Below, one piece after another: positions 38,316-47,025 of a DNA stretch of 64,000 nt. The stretch comes from Corynebacterium sp. 122RC1. GTDB lineage: Bacteria > Actinomycetota > Actinomycetes > Mycobacteriales > Mycobacteriaceae. Made by a program: the position numbers and the translations under genes. The stretch lies in NCBI RefSeq assembly GCF_024580955.1, contig NZ_JANIKD010000001.1, positions 124,001 to 188,000 of the forward strand. Reading direction: 5' to 3'. The notes under the pieces are model-generated. The model saw only the letters and a program-made list of their open reading frames with translations. It made no database searches and was not told the DNA's origin. How positions within the stretch are numbered: the stretch's first letter is position 1; each line of letters begins with the position of its first letter.

Positions 38316-39695
38316 TTAGTGAATATCGATGCCCACCGACTTTCGATAGTCCAGCATCACGTCCCAATCATTTGCCACTTCCGGTTGAGCAGCCGTGAGT
38401 TCATTCCACGTCACTGACTCCCTACCGGAATCCACCGTCACCATTTCAATGCATCCGGAAACTGGGCAAACGTTCGCGCACAGCGCGCATCCCACGCAGT
38501 CGCTTTCGCGGACCTTCGGCACGGGGCGAAGCTCAAGCGTTGCCTTACCATTGATTGCCGGGTTGATCCCAGGGGCAACCACTTGACCTTCTTGATTCAG
38601 CAGGTCAATGCACTGGTGCGCCGTATCGTGACAAGCCGTCACGCAAAGGTTGCAGCCAATGCACTTTTCCAGGTCAATCCGCGCCACGGACTTGTGTGCA
38701 AGGTTGAGATCATTGAACTTGGAATGGGTAGCAAGTGCTCGCCCACGGAAGTCCTCCAATGAGGCAAATCCTTTGTCATCCATCCAGTTGGAAAGGCCCT
38801 CACAGAGGTCTTCAATGATTCTGAAGCCGTGCGTCATCGCCGCGGTACAGACTTGGAGGCTGGTTGCTCCGAGAAGCAGAAACTCTGCGGCATCTTTCCA
38901 GGTGGCAATGCCTCCCATTCCTGAAACAGGAACTCCAGAAGCGATCACCTCCTCGTCGTGCATCACTTCCGCGAGCATGTGGAGCGCGATGGGTTTCACC
39001 GCAGGACCAGCCATGCCCCCGTGCGTGGACTTCCCGCCAATGGTCGGCGAGACAATAAAGGAATCCAGATCCACTTTGGATACCGAGTTGATCGTATTAA
39101 TCAAGCTCAGCGCATTCGCCCCTCCCGCGAGACCTGCGCGTGCTGAGGTGGTGATATCGGTGATGTTTGGTGTGAGCTTGACGATCACCGGTACCGACGC
39201 CGCCGCGGTGGCCAGCTGCGTGTTCAGTTCACACAGCGCAGGATTTTGACCAACCGCCGACCCGAGACCTCGTTCAGACATGCCCTGCGGGCAACCGAAG
39301 TTAAGTTCGATACCATCCGCACCTGCGTTTTCTGCAGCCTTGACGTAGTAATCCCAGGTTTCTGGCTTCGCGTCAACCATGATGGAGACGATCATCGCCC
39401 TGTCGGGCCATTTATTTTTGATCTGCTCGATTTCTCGTAGATTGGTTTCCAGTGGACGGTCCGAAATCACCTCAACATTATTGATCGCGAGCATGCGCTT
39501 GCCTTCTTTGGTAAACGAGCCGTAACGGTTGGAAATGTTCAGCACCGGCGGACCGATGGTTTTCCAAACAACTCCGCCCCAACCTGCTTCAAACGCCTTG
39601 TCCACTTGGTATCCAGAGTTGGTCGGTGGCGCAGAAGCGAGCCAGAATGGGTTTGGGCTCGATATGCCGGCAAAATTGGTGGTGAGATCAGCCAT
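38316..39695 (-). CDS. preA: NAD-dependent dihydropyrimidine dehydrogenase subunit PreA
   Basis: 459 aa FMN and iron-sulfur subunit that reduces uracil or thymine to the dihydro form. The dihydroorotate-dehydrogenase-like barrel has ELNFGCPQGMSERG, KLTPNITDI and SGMGGIATWKDAAEFLLLGA. Two C-terminal 4Fe-4S clusters: Cys345, 348, 351, 355 and Cys400, 403, 406, 410. Partner PreT is encoded immediately upstream (5-nt gap), as in E. coli preTA. First step of the reductive pyrimidine pathway. Confidence 0.95.
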   Translation of the reverse strand: MADLTTNFAGISSPNPFWLASAPPTNSGYQVDKAFEAGWGGVVWKTIGPPVLNISNRYGSFTKEGKRMLAINNVEVISDRPLETNLREIEQIKNKWPDRAMIVSIMVDAKPETWDYYVKAAENAGADGIELNFGCPQGMSERGLGSAVGQNPALCELNTQLATAAASVPVIVKLTPNITDITTSARAGLAGGANALSLINTINSVSKVDLDSFIVSPTIGGKSTHGGMAGPAVKPIALHMLAEVMHDEEVIASGVPVSGMGGIATWKDAAEFLLLGATSLQVCTAAMTHGFRIIEDLCEGLSNWMDDKGFASLEDFRGRALATHSKFNDLNLAHKSVARIDLEKCIGCNLCVTACHDTAHQCIDLLNQEGQVVAPGINPAINGKATLELRPVPKVRESDCVGCALCANVCPVSGCIEMVTVDSGRESVTWNELTAAQPEVANDWDVMLDYRKSVGIDIH

Positions 39696-39700
39696 GATTG

Positions 39701-41029
39701 CTACTTCCCTTCGAGATACTGGTGGATTTGTTCCGCAGCAAGTTTGCCGTCCTGAACTGCCATAACCGTTGATGCGTCTCCGTGGGTGCGGATTGCGTCA
39801 CCGCCTGCGAACACATTGGAGAGCGGCCCAGATGAAGCGAAGTCCGAAGTGGCAAAATAACCTCGCTCCAGATCAAGGCCAAAACCGGTTACGTCGTCGT
39901 ATTTCTCCTGTCCGATTGCGGATAGAACGAGGTCGCAAGGGATGATGACGTCTTCTTCACCGGAGGGTTGCACACCTGCACGCCCGTCAGCACCGGCCCC
40001 CACGGTTTTCATTCGGGTACAGCGCAAGCCGGTGACATTGCCTTCCTCGTCGGTAACCACTTCAGCCGGGTTGGCGAGGAATTGGAATTCGATCCCGAAA
40101 CTGGTGGCAAATTCGTATTCCGCGTCGAACGCGGTCATTTCCGCTGGTGTACGTCGGTACACCACGGTAGCTTGAGCGCCCATTTGGCGCGCAGTGGTTG
40201 CTGCGTCAATTGCGGTGTTACCGGCGCCGATAATCGCAACCCGATGAGGTTCGAGTGCACATTCCGGGTTGGTCTTGAACTCCGAGATGAACTCAAGACC
40301 ATCCACGATCTTCTCTCCACCGGGTATTTCTAGTTGTGGCACACTGCCTAGGCCTGTAGCAATAAATACCGCGTCGTATTGCTCAGCGAGTTCATTGAGG
40401 TGGCTCGCGTCGCGAAGCTCCGTGTTGGTGCGCACCTTGACGCCAAGTGCTTTCACCATTTCTACTTCGTGCTGGGCAACTTCGATTGGTTCGCGCAAGG
40501 TAATGATGCCGTAGGTGGAAAGGCCACCCGCGAGTTCTTTGCGCTCCCAGATCTCTACTTCATGCCCAAGCTGCGCGAGGTGTGCCGCAGCGGATAGTCC
40601 GGCGGGGCCAGATCCCACAACGAGCACCTTCTTCTGGGTTGGTTCTCCAGGCTCGAACGGCTGCACACCCTTGCTCGCCAGGTGATCGGTTGCGTGCCGC
40701 TGCAACCTTCCGATGGAAATGGGTCGCTCGGTCTTATTCAGTACGCATGCACCTTCACACAGCTCCTCAACTGGACAAACCCTTGCGCAGGTTCCGCCGA
40801 GGAAATTTGATTTGAGGATAGTCTTTGCCGCACCAGTGAGGTTTCCGGATCCAATCTTTTTGATAAATTCCGGAATGTCGATGTGGGTAGGGCAAGCCTG
40901 CATGCAGGGGGCATCGGCGCAGTATAGGCACCGATTTGCTTCAAATTGCGCGTCCGATTCACTCATCGGCGGATGAATTTGCGCATCCCTTAGGGCTGGG
41001 AAGGGAAGGTGTGCAACATTTGAAGTCAT
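39701..41029 (-). CDS. preT: NAD(P)-dependent dihydropyrimidine dehydrogenase subunit PreT
   Basis: 442 aa flavoprotein passing electrons from NAD(P)H to PreA. The N-terminal Fe-S domain has CLYCADAPCMQAC (Cys34, 37, 42, 46) and TCARVCPVEELCEGAC. An FAD Rossmann fold starts at VVGSGPAGLSAAAHL and an NAD(P) fold at IIGAGNTAIDAATTAR. Similar to GltD and the N-terminal part of eukaryotic dihydropyrimidine dehydrogenase. 50 nt downstream of hydA. Confidence 0.95.
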   Translation of the reverse strand: MTSNVAHLPFPALRDAQIHPPMSESDAQFEANRCLYCADAPCMQACPTHIDIPEFIKKIGSGNLTGAAKTILKSNFLGGTCARVCPVEELCEGACVLNKTERPISIGRLQRHATDHLASKGVQPFEPGEPTQKKVLVVGSGPAGLSAAAHLAQLGHEVEIWERKELAGGLSTYGIITLREPIEVAQHEVEMVKALGVKVRTNTELRDASHLNELAEQYDAVFIATGLGSVPQLEIPGGEKIVDGLEFISEFKTNPECALEPHRVAIIGAGNTAIDAATTARQMGAQATVVYRRTPAEMTAFDAEYEFATSFGIEFQFLANPAEVVTDEEGNVTGLRCTRMKTVGAGADGRAGVQPSGEEDVIIPCDLVLSAIGQEKYDDVTGFGLDLERGYFATSDFASSGPLSNVFAGGDAIRTHGDASTVMAVQDGKLAAEQIHQYLEGK

Positions 41030-41079
41030 GTTGGCTCCTCTATGGGTGAGAAAACTGAGCGCCCCTCAAGGCGCTGGTG

Positions 41080-42501
41080 TTAGGTCAGGTATTGGCACGC
41101 GTCACGTTTGATGAACTTTCCATGCCCCTTGGTGCCCAGGTATTCGTTGTTGTCAATCACAACTCGGCCTCGAGACATCACGGTGTCTACATGCCCATCG
41201 ATCTCATAGCCTTCCCACGCGGAGTGATCCATATTCATGTGGTGGGTCTTGTTCAATCCGATGGAGGTGTGTCCGTTGGGGTCGTACACCACGATGTCGG
41301 CATCCGCGCCAGGGGCGATCACACCCTTTTGGCCGTACATTCCGAACATTCGGGCTGGAGTGGTCGACGTGATTTCCACCCAGCGCTCAAGGGTGATTTC
41401 TCCATTGACGACGCCCTGGTACATGAGGTCCATGCGGTGCTCCACCGAGCCAATGCCGTTGGGGATTTTGGAGAAGTCACCAATGCCCATTTCCTTTTGA
41501 CCCTTGAAGCAGAATGGACAGTGATCCGTGGCAACCATCTGGATGTCATTGGTGCGCAGGGCCTGCCACATGTGTTCTTGGTGGTGTTCGTGCTTGGATC
41601 GAAGCGGCGTGGAACATACCCACTTGGCGCCTTCAAAGCCTGGTGCACCGAGCTGGTCCTCCAGGGAGAGGTAAAGGTACTGAGGGCAGGTTTCACCGAA
41701 CACGTTTTGACCGTTGTCCCTCGCAGCCGCCAATTGGGTAACCGCTTGCTTTGCGGATACGTGGACCACATAGAGAGGGGCATTGGTGAGGTTTGCCAGC
41801 ATAATTGCCCTGTGGGTAGCTTCCTCTTCCATTTGCCATGCTCGCGCTACTCCGTGGTAGTAAGGGTCGGTCTTGCCTTGCGCGAGGAGTTCCTCTACCA
41901 TCGCGTCGATTGCCGGCCCATTTTCACAGTGCATCATGGAAAGCAATCCAGTGTCCGCGGCCTTGCGCATCGCCTTGTAAATCTGCGCGTCGTCGGAATA
42001 GAAAACCCCTGGATATGCCATGAAGAGTTTGAAGCTGGAAACACCTTCATCCATGAGGCCCCCCATGGCTTCCAGGGAGTCTTGATTGACTTCACCGATG
42101 ATCTGATGGAACCCGTAGTCGATGGCGCATTCGCCGCGAGCCTTGTCATGCCACGCTGCGAGGCCATCCATCACCCTTTCGCCGTGCTTTTGCACCGCAA
42201 AGTCCACGATTGTTGTGGTTCCACCCCACGCTGCGGCCCGCGTTCCGGTTTCAAACGTATCGGAGGCTTCGGTGCCACCGAATGGCATTTGCATATGAGT
42301 ATGCGCATCAATACCACCGGGGATGACATATTTCCCTGTTGCATCAATTCGCTTGTCTACATTTTCCTGAAGAGCCTCACCAAAGGTTTTTGCACCCGGC
42401 GCGAGCACGGCAACAATTTTTTCATCTTCAACCAATACATCAGCCAAGCCTTTTCCAGTGGCGCTGACAACGGTGCCACCATGAATGAGTGTTGTTCCCA
42501 T
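41080..42501 (-). CDS. hydA: Dihydropyrimidinase / hydantoinase
   Basis: 473 aa amidohydrolase opening dihydrouracil to N-carbamoyl-beta-alanine. Metal site DAHTHMQMPFGG, the carboxylated Lys in SSFKLFMAYPG, VVHVSA, and ATDHCPF are all present, as is the C-terminal DADIVVYDPN. Second enzyme of the reductive pathway. It has its own likely promoter at 42609-42637 besides readthrough from the operon start. Some homologues act on hydantoins, so D-hydantoinase activity is an alternative. Confidence 0.95.
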   Translation of the reverse strand: MGTTLIHGGTVVSATGKGLADVLVEDEKIVAVLAPGAKTFGEALQENVDKRIDATGKYVIPGGIDAHTHMQMPFGGTEASDTFETGTRAAAWGGTTTIVDFAVQKHGERVMDGLAAWHDKARGECAIDYGFHQIIGEVNQDSLEAMGGLMDEGVSSFKLFMAYPGVFYSDDAQIYKAMRKAADTGLLSMMHCENGPAIDAMVEELLAQGKTDPYYHGVARAWQMEEEATHRAIMLANLTNAPLYVVHVSAKQAVTQLAAARDNGQNVFGETCPQYLYLSLEDQLGAPGFEGAKWVCSTPLRSKHEHHQEHMWQALRTNDIQMVATDHCPFCFKGQKEMGIGDFSKIPNGIGSVEHRMDLMYQGVVNGEITLERWVEITSTTPARMFGMYGQKGVIAPGADADIVVYDPNGHTSIGLNKTHHMNMDHSAWEGYEIDGHVDTVMSRGRVVIDNNEYLGTKGHGKFIKRDACQYLT

Positions 42502-42598
42502 GACATCCTCCTTAAAGTTTTGTGAGGTATTTTTTGCTGTTTGGAGAAACTTTTATGGCTTAGATAACCGGATATCCCCGAACGTCATCAAGCAAAAA

Positions 42599-42614
42599 TG
42601 TGTTCGCTATCACA
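42599..42614. promoter_or_regulatory. GlxR/CRP-like palindrome overlapping the hydA -10
   Basis: TGTGTTCGCTATCACA fits TGTGA-N6-TCACA with one mismatch. It covers the -10 box of the internal promoter. GlxR is the cAMP-responsive global regulator of corynebacteria; a site at the -10 would repress. Regulator assignment is inferred. Confidence 0.55.
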
Positions 42615-42637
42615 TTGCGGTGTGGACATATTGTCAA
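42609..42637 (-). promoter_or_regulatory. Internal sigma-A promoter upstream of hydA
   Basis: Minus strand: -35 TTGACA (42632-42637, perfect) with 17-nt spacing to -10 TGTGAT (42609-42614). The 164-nt gap between the NCS1 gene and hydA contains no gene. It would drive hydA-preT-preA-NCS1 independently of the operon promoter. Confidence 0.65.
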
Positions 42638-42665
42638 CACCTTTTCATAAGGTTCATCGCCCATT

Positions 42666-44159
42666 TCAGGACCGCCGAGCGATCCCGACGTACACCAATC
42701 CGCCGAGAAACACACCGATTGGCCAACTGAATTGCGCGAGCACTCCAAACGCCGGAGCCAACGCGATCACAAGACAGATTCCGCCAGAAATTAAGAAAGC
42801 CGTAACCGCCCGGAAGTTGATACCGCCCGAGTAGTGGTATTTGCCATCCCACCTGGAAGAATACAAATCTGCCACCTTAATTTTGCCCCGCTTGAGCAGG
42901 TAGTAGTCCGCCATAATGATTCCGAAAAGCGGACCAATCAAAGCACCAACTCCACCCAAAAAGACGTTGATGATAACCGGAGATTCATACAGCCGCCACG
43001 GCATCACCGCAAGGGCCAGCACTGCCGTAATCAGCCCGCCAATTTTGAAGGAAATCACCGACGGACGCAGATGGGTGAAGTCAAAGGCCGCGGAAACGAA
43101 GTTGCAGATGATATTGACACCCACTTGAGCTACGGCCACCGCAATTGTTGCGATCAGAAGCAAAGAAACGGAGTCGAGATCACCAAGCAACAGGATCGGG
43201 TCCGTGACCACTTCCCCATACACTTCTGCAGACGCCACGCCAATGATCACGGAGACAACCGCGAATGCAACGCCATTGACCAACAACCCCAACGCGTTCC
43301 CCTTCCGGACTGCGGAGGTGGAAACGGAGAGGCGGGTGAAGTCGGAGAAGTTCAGCATCGGACCGGCCATGTAGGCAAGCGTGAGGCTTGCAACGCCCAA
43401 TACCGCAACCAGGGAAGCAGCTCCGGTGAGTTGGGTTTGGTCGATCGTGTAATTCCAGTTGATCTGCCAGTCGGCTCGTGCCAACGTCCACACCGCGAGT
43501 GCGATCATCGCTACCCAAATGGTTGGCCCTGCGAAGTCAGAGAGCTTCCGCACAGTTTCCATACCTCGGTACAGCACGAACAATTGAGCGCTCCACAGCC
43601 CAAGGAGACAAATCCAGCTCAAGGTGGACAGTCCCAGGATGGAGTTGTTGTTGAGTGTTGCCGCCCCCGGAGCGAGCTTAAGAACGAGCACCATGATGGC
43701 GTGGGAGGCCAGGTAGGTTTGGATGCCGTACCAGCACACCGCCACAATCGCCCTCAGTAGCGCTGGGAGGTTTGCACCGTGGACGCCGAAGGTGATTCGG
43801 GCGAACACGGGGAACGGGACGCCAACTTTCTGGCCTGCCACGCCCATGAGATTGGAAGCTCCCCACATGGCAACCATGCCAAGGACCATGCCGAGCAATG
43901 CTTGCCAAGCGCTGAGCCCGATGGCCATAAACCCCACCGCCATCGCGTAACCACCCAGGGAGTGCCATGCGCTCATCCACCAGTTGAACAGCGAGCCTGC
44001 GGTCCACTGCCCTTCCCCGGTCCTCGGGGCGATGTCATGGTTGTAGAGCTGCTTGTTACTCGTGTGTTCCGAGCTCAGCACAACTACGTGCCCGTGTTGG
44101 TCAAATTCACCGGTTTCTACAATTTTCGTGTGATTCGACACCAAGTCCTGTGCGGTCAT
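42666..44159 (-). CDS. NCS1 family nucleobase:cation symporter (cluster copy 2)
   Basis: 497 aa with about 12 helices. NCS1 motifs: GVPFPVFARITFGVHGANLP, LLRAIVAVCWYGIQTYL, and GPMLNFSDFTRLS. ATG at 44159 follows AAAGGAG at 5 nt; the longer frame has no ribosome site. It lies 30 nt downstream of the carbamoyl-amidohydrolase and may bring in uracil, thymine, hydantoin or a related ring. Two different NCS1 permeases in one cluster suggest two substrates. Confidence 0.93.
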   Translation of the reverse strand: MTAQDLVSNHTKIVETGEFDQHGHVVVLSSEHTSNKQLYNHDIAPRTGEGQWTAGSLFNWWMSAWHSLGGYAMAVGFMAIGLSAWQALLGMVLGMVAMWGASNLMGVAGQKVGVPFPVFARITFGVHGANLPALLRAIVAVCWYGIQTYLASHAIMVLVLKLAPGAATLNNNSILGLSTLSWICLLGLWSAQLFVLYRGMETVRKLSDFAGPTIWVAMIALAVWTLARADWQINWNYTIDQTQLTGAASLVAVLGVASLTLAYMAGPMLNFSDFTRLSVSTSAVRKGNALGLLVNGVAFAVVSVIIGVASAEVYGEVVTDPILLLGDLDSVSLLLIATIAVAVAQVGVNIICNFVSAAFDFTHLRPSVISFKIGGLITAVLALAVMPWRLYESPVIINVFLGGVGALIGPLFGIIMADYYLLKRGKIKVADLYSSRWDGKYHYSGGINFRAVTAFLISGGICLVIALAPAFGVLAQFSWPIGVFLGGLVYVGIARRS

Positions 44160-44189
44160 CACAGCTCCTTTCGCTTTCAAACCCCCGCT

Positions 44190-45470
44190 TTACCCCGCCG
44201 CCTCAACGTCCTTCAGCACCCCGGTGACCATCTCTTTCGCGATCTCGGTGAGTACGTCCACGCCGGAGAGCATGTCTTCGTCTGAGGTGAATTCGCGCTC
44301 ACAGTGGGAGATGCCGCCTTCGGAGGGGATAAACACCATGACGGATGGAACAATGCGGTTCATCACGATTGAGTCGTGGCCTGCCATGGTGCGCATTCGT
44401 TGCACGCTCACCCCGAGGTTGGCACTCGCTTTTTCGGTGAGCTCAATGCCTGCTTCTGGGTAGTGCTGGATGTCGCGGATGTCGAAGTCCTGAGCATCAA
44501 TGGTGAGGTTGCGCCGCTGTGCGATTTCTTGGATCTGTTCTTTGAGCACGTCACGGGCTTCCTCCACGTCTGCCTGGAGGTTCGCGCGCAGATCGATCAC
44601 CAGGTCTACCTGGCGCGGCACCACGATCGGGGAGTTGGGCAGCACGTCGAATTTGCCCACTGAGGTCACAATTTGCTCTTGGTCAAAGCGCTCAACCACG
44701 GCTTCGGCGGCGAGCACGATTTCCGCGGCTGCGGTGAGGGCGTCGTGGCGGTCCGCCATGATGGTCGCCCCGGTGTGGGATTGTTCGCCGCATACTTTCA
44801 CCACGAGCTTTTGGGTGTACCAGCTTTGGTCCACGGCGCCGATGGTGACACCGTCGCGCTCCAGGATGCGGCCCTGTTCAATGTGCAGTTCGGCGTAGGA
44901 GGCGATCTCCGGCGGGGTGTCGCTGCCCAGATAGCCGATGTCGCTGAGTGCTTCGCGCACGCTGATGCCCTTGGGATCGGTGGAATCAAGGGTCTTTTCG
45001 GCATCCCAGAATCCAGCAAACACGTTGGAGCCCATCAGCGAGGGCACAAATCGCGCGCCTTCCTCGTTGAACCAGTCCACAACCGTGATATTGAACTCAG
45101 GGGTCACTTCACCTTGCTCAACAAGCGTCTTCACACGCGCCGCTGCATAGAGCGCCGCAATCACGCCGTAGGTGCCGTCGAATCGGCCTCCGAGAGGCTG
45201 GGAGTCCAGGTGCGAGCCGACGTACACGTGTTTTGCCCCCGGCACGAATTCCAGGGAGGCAAACACGTTGCCAATCTTGTCCACGCGCACTTCGAAGCCG
45301 AGTTCTTTCGCGCGAGCCACGTACCAATCACGCACCGCGCCGTGTTCTTTCGTGCCGGCTTGGCGGTCAATACCTCCGGCAGGGGTGGCGCCGTATTGGG
45401 ATGTGTGGTGGAAGTCCTTCAGAAACGCTTCTGGTGTTGCTACGTCCCCAGATACAAAGTGTGTACTCAA
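44190..45470 (-). CDS. Zn-dependent hydantoinase/carbamoylase family amidohydrolase (beta-ureidopropionase candidate)
   Basis: 426 aa, M20-type family including N-carbamoyl-beta-alanine amidase, allantoate amidohydrolase and L-carbamoylase. Metal and substrate motifs: VGSHLDSQPLGGRFDGTYGV, VVDWFNEEGARF, ELHIEQGRILE, HTGATIMADRHDAL and AGHDSIVM. In context it should release beta-alanine, CO2 and ammonia from the HydA product, completing uracil degradation. TTG at 45470 has AAGGAGG 8 nt upstream. First gene of the cluster, behind an AmtR-type operator. Confidence 0.9.
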   Translation of the reverse strand: MSTHFVSGDVATPEAFLKDFHHTSQYGATPAGGIDRQAGTKEHGAVRDWYVARAKELGFEVRVDKIGNVFASLEFVPGAKHVYVGSHLDSQPLGGRFDGTYGVIAALYAAARVKTLVEQGEVTPEFNITVVDWFNEEGARFVPSLMGSNVFAGFWDAEKTLDSTDPKGISVREALSDIGYLGSDTPPEIASYAELHIEQGRILERDGVTIGAVDQSWYTQKLVVKVCGEQSHTGATIMADRHDALTAAAEIVLAAEAVVERFDQEQIVTSVGKFDVLPNSPIVVPRQVDLVIDLRANLQADVEEARDVLKEQIQEIAQRRNLTIDAQDFDIRDIQHYPEAGIELTEKASANLGVSVQRMRTMAGHDSIVMNRIVPSVMVFIPSEGGISHCEREFTSDEDMLSGVDVLTEIAKEMVTGVLKDVEAAG

Positions 45471-45595
45471 CGAGGTTTCCTCCTTGGATTCGGTCCGCTG
45501 GCTGCGGAGATTCACAACCTGGAAGAAACGTTATTCCCGCTCAGCACCCTGCCCTAGATCCAATGTGTCCACTTTCCACCCCACCTGCAAACACA

Positions 45596-45624
45596 TTGCA
45601 ATCTATAGGTGAATAGAATTGCAA
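45596..45624. promoter_or_regulatory. AmtR operator in a 29-bp palindrome upstream of the pyrimidine cluster
   Basis: Core CTATAGGTGAATAG (45603-45616) fits CTAT-N6-ATAG exactly. It is framed by TTGCAA at 45596-45601 and 45619-45624, making an extended inverted repeat with one-base asymmetry. It lies 126 nt upstream of the first gene and contains TATAGA, a possible -10 on the minus strand. AmtR control is inferred. Confidence 0.75.
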
Positions 45625-45655
45625 ACGCGCAGCACACACCCGGCAAACGCGCAAC

Positions 45656-45685
45656 AAAAAGACCCCAAGCATCAATCGCTTGGGG
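45656..45685 (-). terminator. Terminator after the lipoprotein gene
   Basis: Stem CCCCAAGC / GCTTGGGG with a 7-nt loop (45663-45685), followed on the minus strand by TCTTTTT. It lies 20 nt past the lipoprotein stop and insulates the pyrimidine cluster from it. Confidence 0.9.
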
Positions 45686-45704
45686 CCGCTCCAATGCACA
45701 CTGC

Positions 45705-46352
45705 CTACTGGCAGAACTTCCAACGCCCGTCTTCACGCAGGAAGCGCAAAGTGGTTGTGGTGGGGGTGCCGTTTTGGTCAGAGGTGACGAGTGCGGAGGC
45801 GGTATCCCCGTTCACGCGGATGTCCTCCACGGCGGTGACGGTGCCGCGGCGGGCCAACACTTCAGCCTCAATTTGTGGGGTAAGCCCTGGCAGGTTGGTC
45901 ACGGCTTCATAGCCGCCGTTTGCCTCAATGAGGGCAGCGCAGGCGTTGTTTGGCACGTAGAGGATGAAGTCGCGCGCGTTGTTGACGTTGTTGGAGCTAC
46001 GCACCAGGGCATCGATGGCCTGGGCGTCTTCGGCGGATGCCTGTGGCCCGTCCACTGCAGCCATGGGTGCCACGCCGAGTTCGTTGAGCAGGGCGTCACC
46101 AGCGGCTTGTGCGGCTGGATCCACTGGGGCTGCTCCTGGTGCGGGAGCGGCTTCAGCGTTGGATTCCTCAGCGTCTGGCTGCTGTGTGGTGGTCTCCGCC
46201 GCAGTGTTCGCAGTGGCGGCAGTGGTGCTTTCCACCACCGTTGTGGTGGCGGTGGTTGAACTTGCCGCGGTTTCCTCATCGTTTCCGCAGGCTGCGAGGC
46301 CCAGGGTCAGTGCGGTCGCGGTGCACAGTGCGCCGATTTTGGTCAAATTCAC
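45705..46352 (-). CDS. Secreted lipoprotein of unknown function
   Basis: 215 aa. Lipoprotein signal peptide with lipobox LAAC (Cys22). Then a Thr/Ala/Glu low-complexity spacer of about 75 residues (TTATTTVVESTTAAT), probably crossing the cell wall and possibly glycosylated. The C-terminal domain (about 100-215) ends LRFLREDGRWKFCQ, like DUF4878/LppX-type beta folds in which a mature domain is recognised by DGRWKFC. Function unknown. Divergent from the TetR gene with 105 nt between starts. Confidence 0.85.
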   Translation of the reverse strand: MNLTKIGALCTATALTLGLAACGNDEETAASSTTATTTVVESTTAATANTAAETTTQQPDAEESNAEAAPAPGAAPVDPAAQAAGDALLNELGVAPMAAVDGPQASAEDAQAIDALVRSSNNVNNARDFILYVPNNACAALIEANGGYEAVTNLPGLTPQIEAEVLARRGTVTAVEDIRVNGDTASALVTSDQNGTPTTTTLRFLREDGRWKFCQ

Positions 46353-46444
46353 TTCTTGATCACTTCCAAAAGTTTGGTTCTAGGCCAGAGTTTCTCTTGC
46401 ACTCTAACCAGATTAATCGGCTCACGGCCATGGAGCGTTTCAAC

Positions 46445-46450
46445 TACCAT
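46445..46450 (+). promoter_or_regulatory. -10 box, leaderless start of the TetR gene
   Basis: TACCAT followed by 7 nt and the GTG start at 46458. No ribosome-binding site is present between them. Confidence 0.5.
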
Positions 46451-46457
46451 ATTTTAG

Positions 46458-47006
46458 GTGCAGCTCACCAAAGAAAGCATTATCGCGGCAAGCCTTGAGA
46501 TTTTAAGTGAATACGGGCTGGCAGACATGACCATGCGCAGGCTCGCCGCCCACCTCAACGTTGCCCCTGGGGCGATGTATTGGCACTTCAGAAACAAGCA
46601 GGCGCTGATCGATGCCACGGCTCGGGCCGTGCTGCAGCCGCTTTTCGACGCGCCCACCGCCACACTCGCGCAGGCATGCATGCGGCTGCGGGAGGCTATG
46701 TTTTCCTACCGCGATGGGGCGGAGCTGCTGAGCGCCGCGCTCGCGAACCCCGCGCTGCGGGCGGAGATGGAGGCGGTGCTGGCCGCGTCGGCAAGCTCCG
46801 ATGGACTCCCCCGCCCTGATCTTGCGGCGGCGACCTTGCTTTCTTTCGTGCTCGGGGCCTCGATGATGGATCAGGCGGCGCTGCAGCAGGCAGAGCTTCA
46901 GGAAATCACAGTTGCGGGCACAGGTGACACAATCCGCACTCTCGGTAAGGATTCTGATAATTTCACAGACGGTTTACACGCCGTAATAGCAGGTATGAGC
47001 AACTGA
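46458..47006 (+). CDS. TetR family transcriptional regulator
   Basis: 182 aa. N-terminal helix-turn-helix (about residues 8-47): SIIAASLEILSEYGLADMTM then LAAHLNVAPGAMYWHFRNKQ, typical TetR. The C-terminal ligand domain resembles TetR_C type. GTG start, probably leaderless. Only 19 nt upstream of glgX and in the same direction, so it likely forms an operon with it; whether it also regulates glgX or the divergent lipoprotein gene is not known. The same order (secreted protein, TetR, glgX) occurs in C. glutamicum. Confidence 0.92.
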   Translation: MQLTKESIIAASLEILSEYGLADMTMRRLAAHLNVAPGAMYWHFRNKQALIDATARAVLQPLFDAPTATLAQACMRLREAMFSYRDGAELLSAALANPALRAEMEAVLAASASSDGLPRPDLAAATLLSFVLGASMMDQAALQQAELQEITVAGTGDTIRTLGKDSDNFTDGLHAVIAGMSN

Positions 47007-47025
47007 ACCGGTAAGGTACCCATTC

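Noticed and set aside
38050-38367. 105-codon minus-strand frame between preA and the NCS1 gene
   Set aside because: No ribosome site; it overlaps both neighbours and contains the inverted repeat, and its protein looks random.
42485-42730. 81-codon plus-strand frame opposite the hydA upstream region
   Set aside because: No ribosome site and it crosses into the NCS1 gene on the other strand; the gap is better explained by the promoter.
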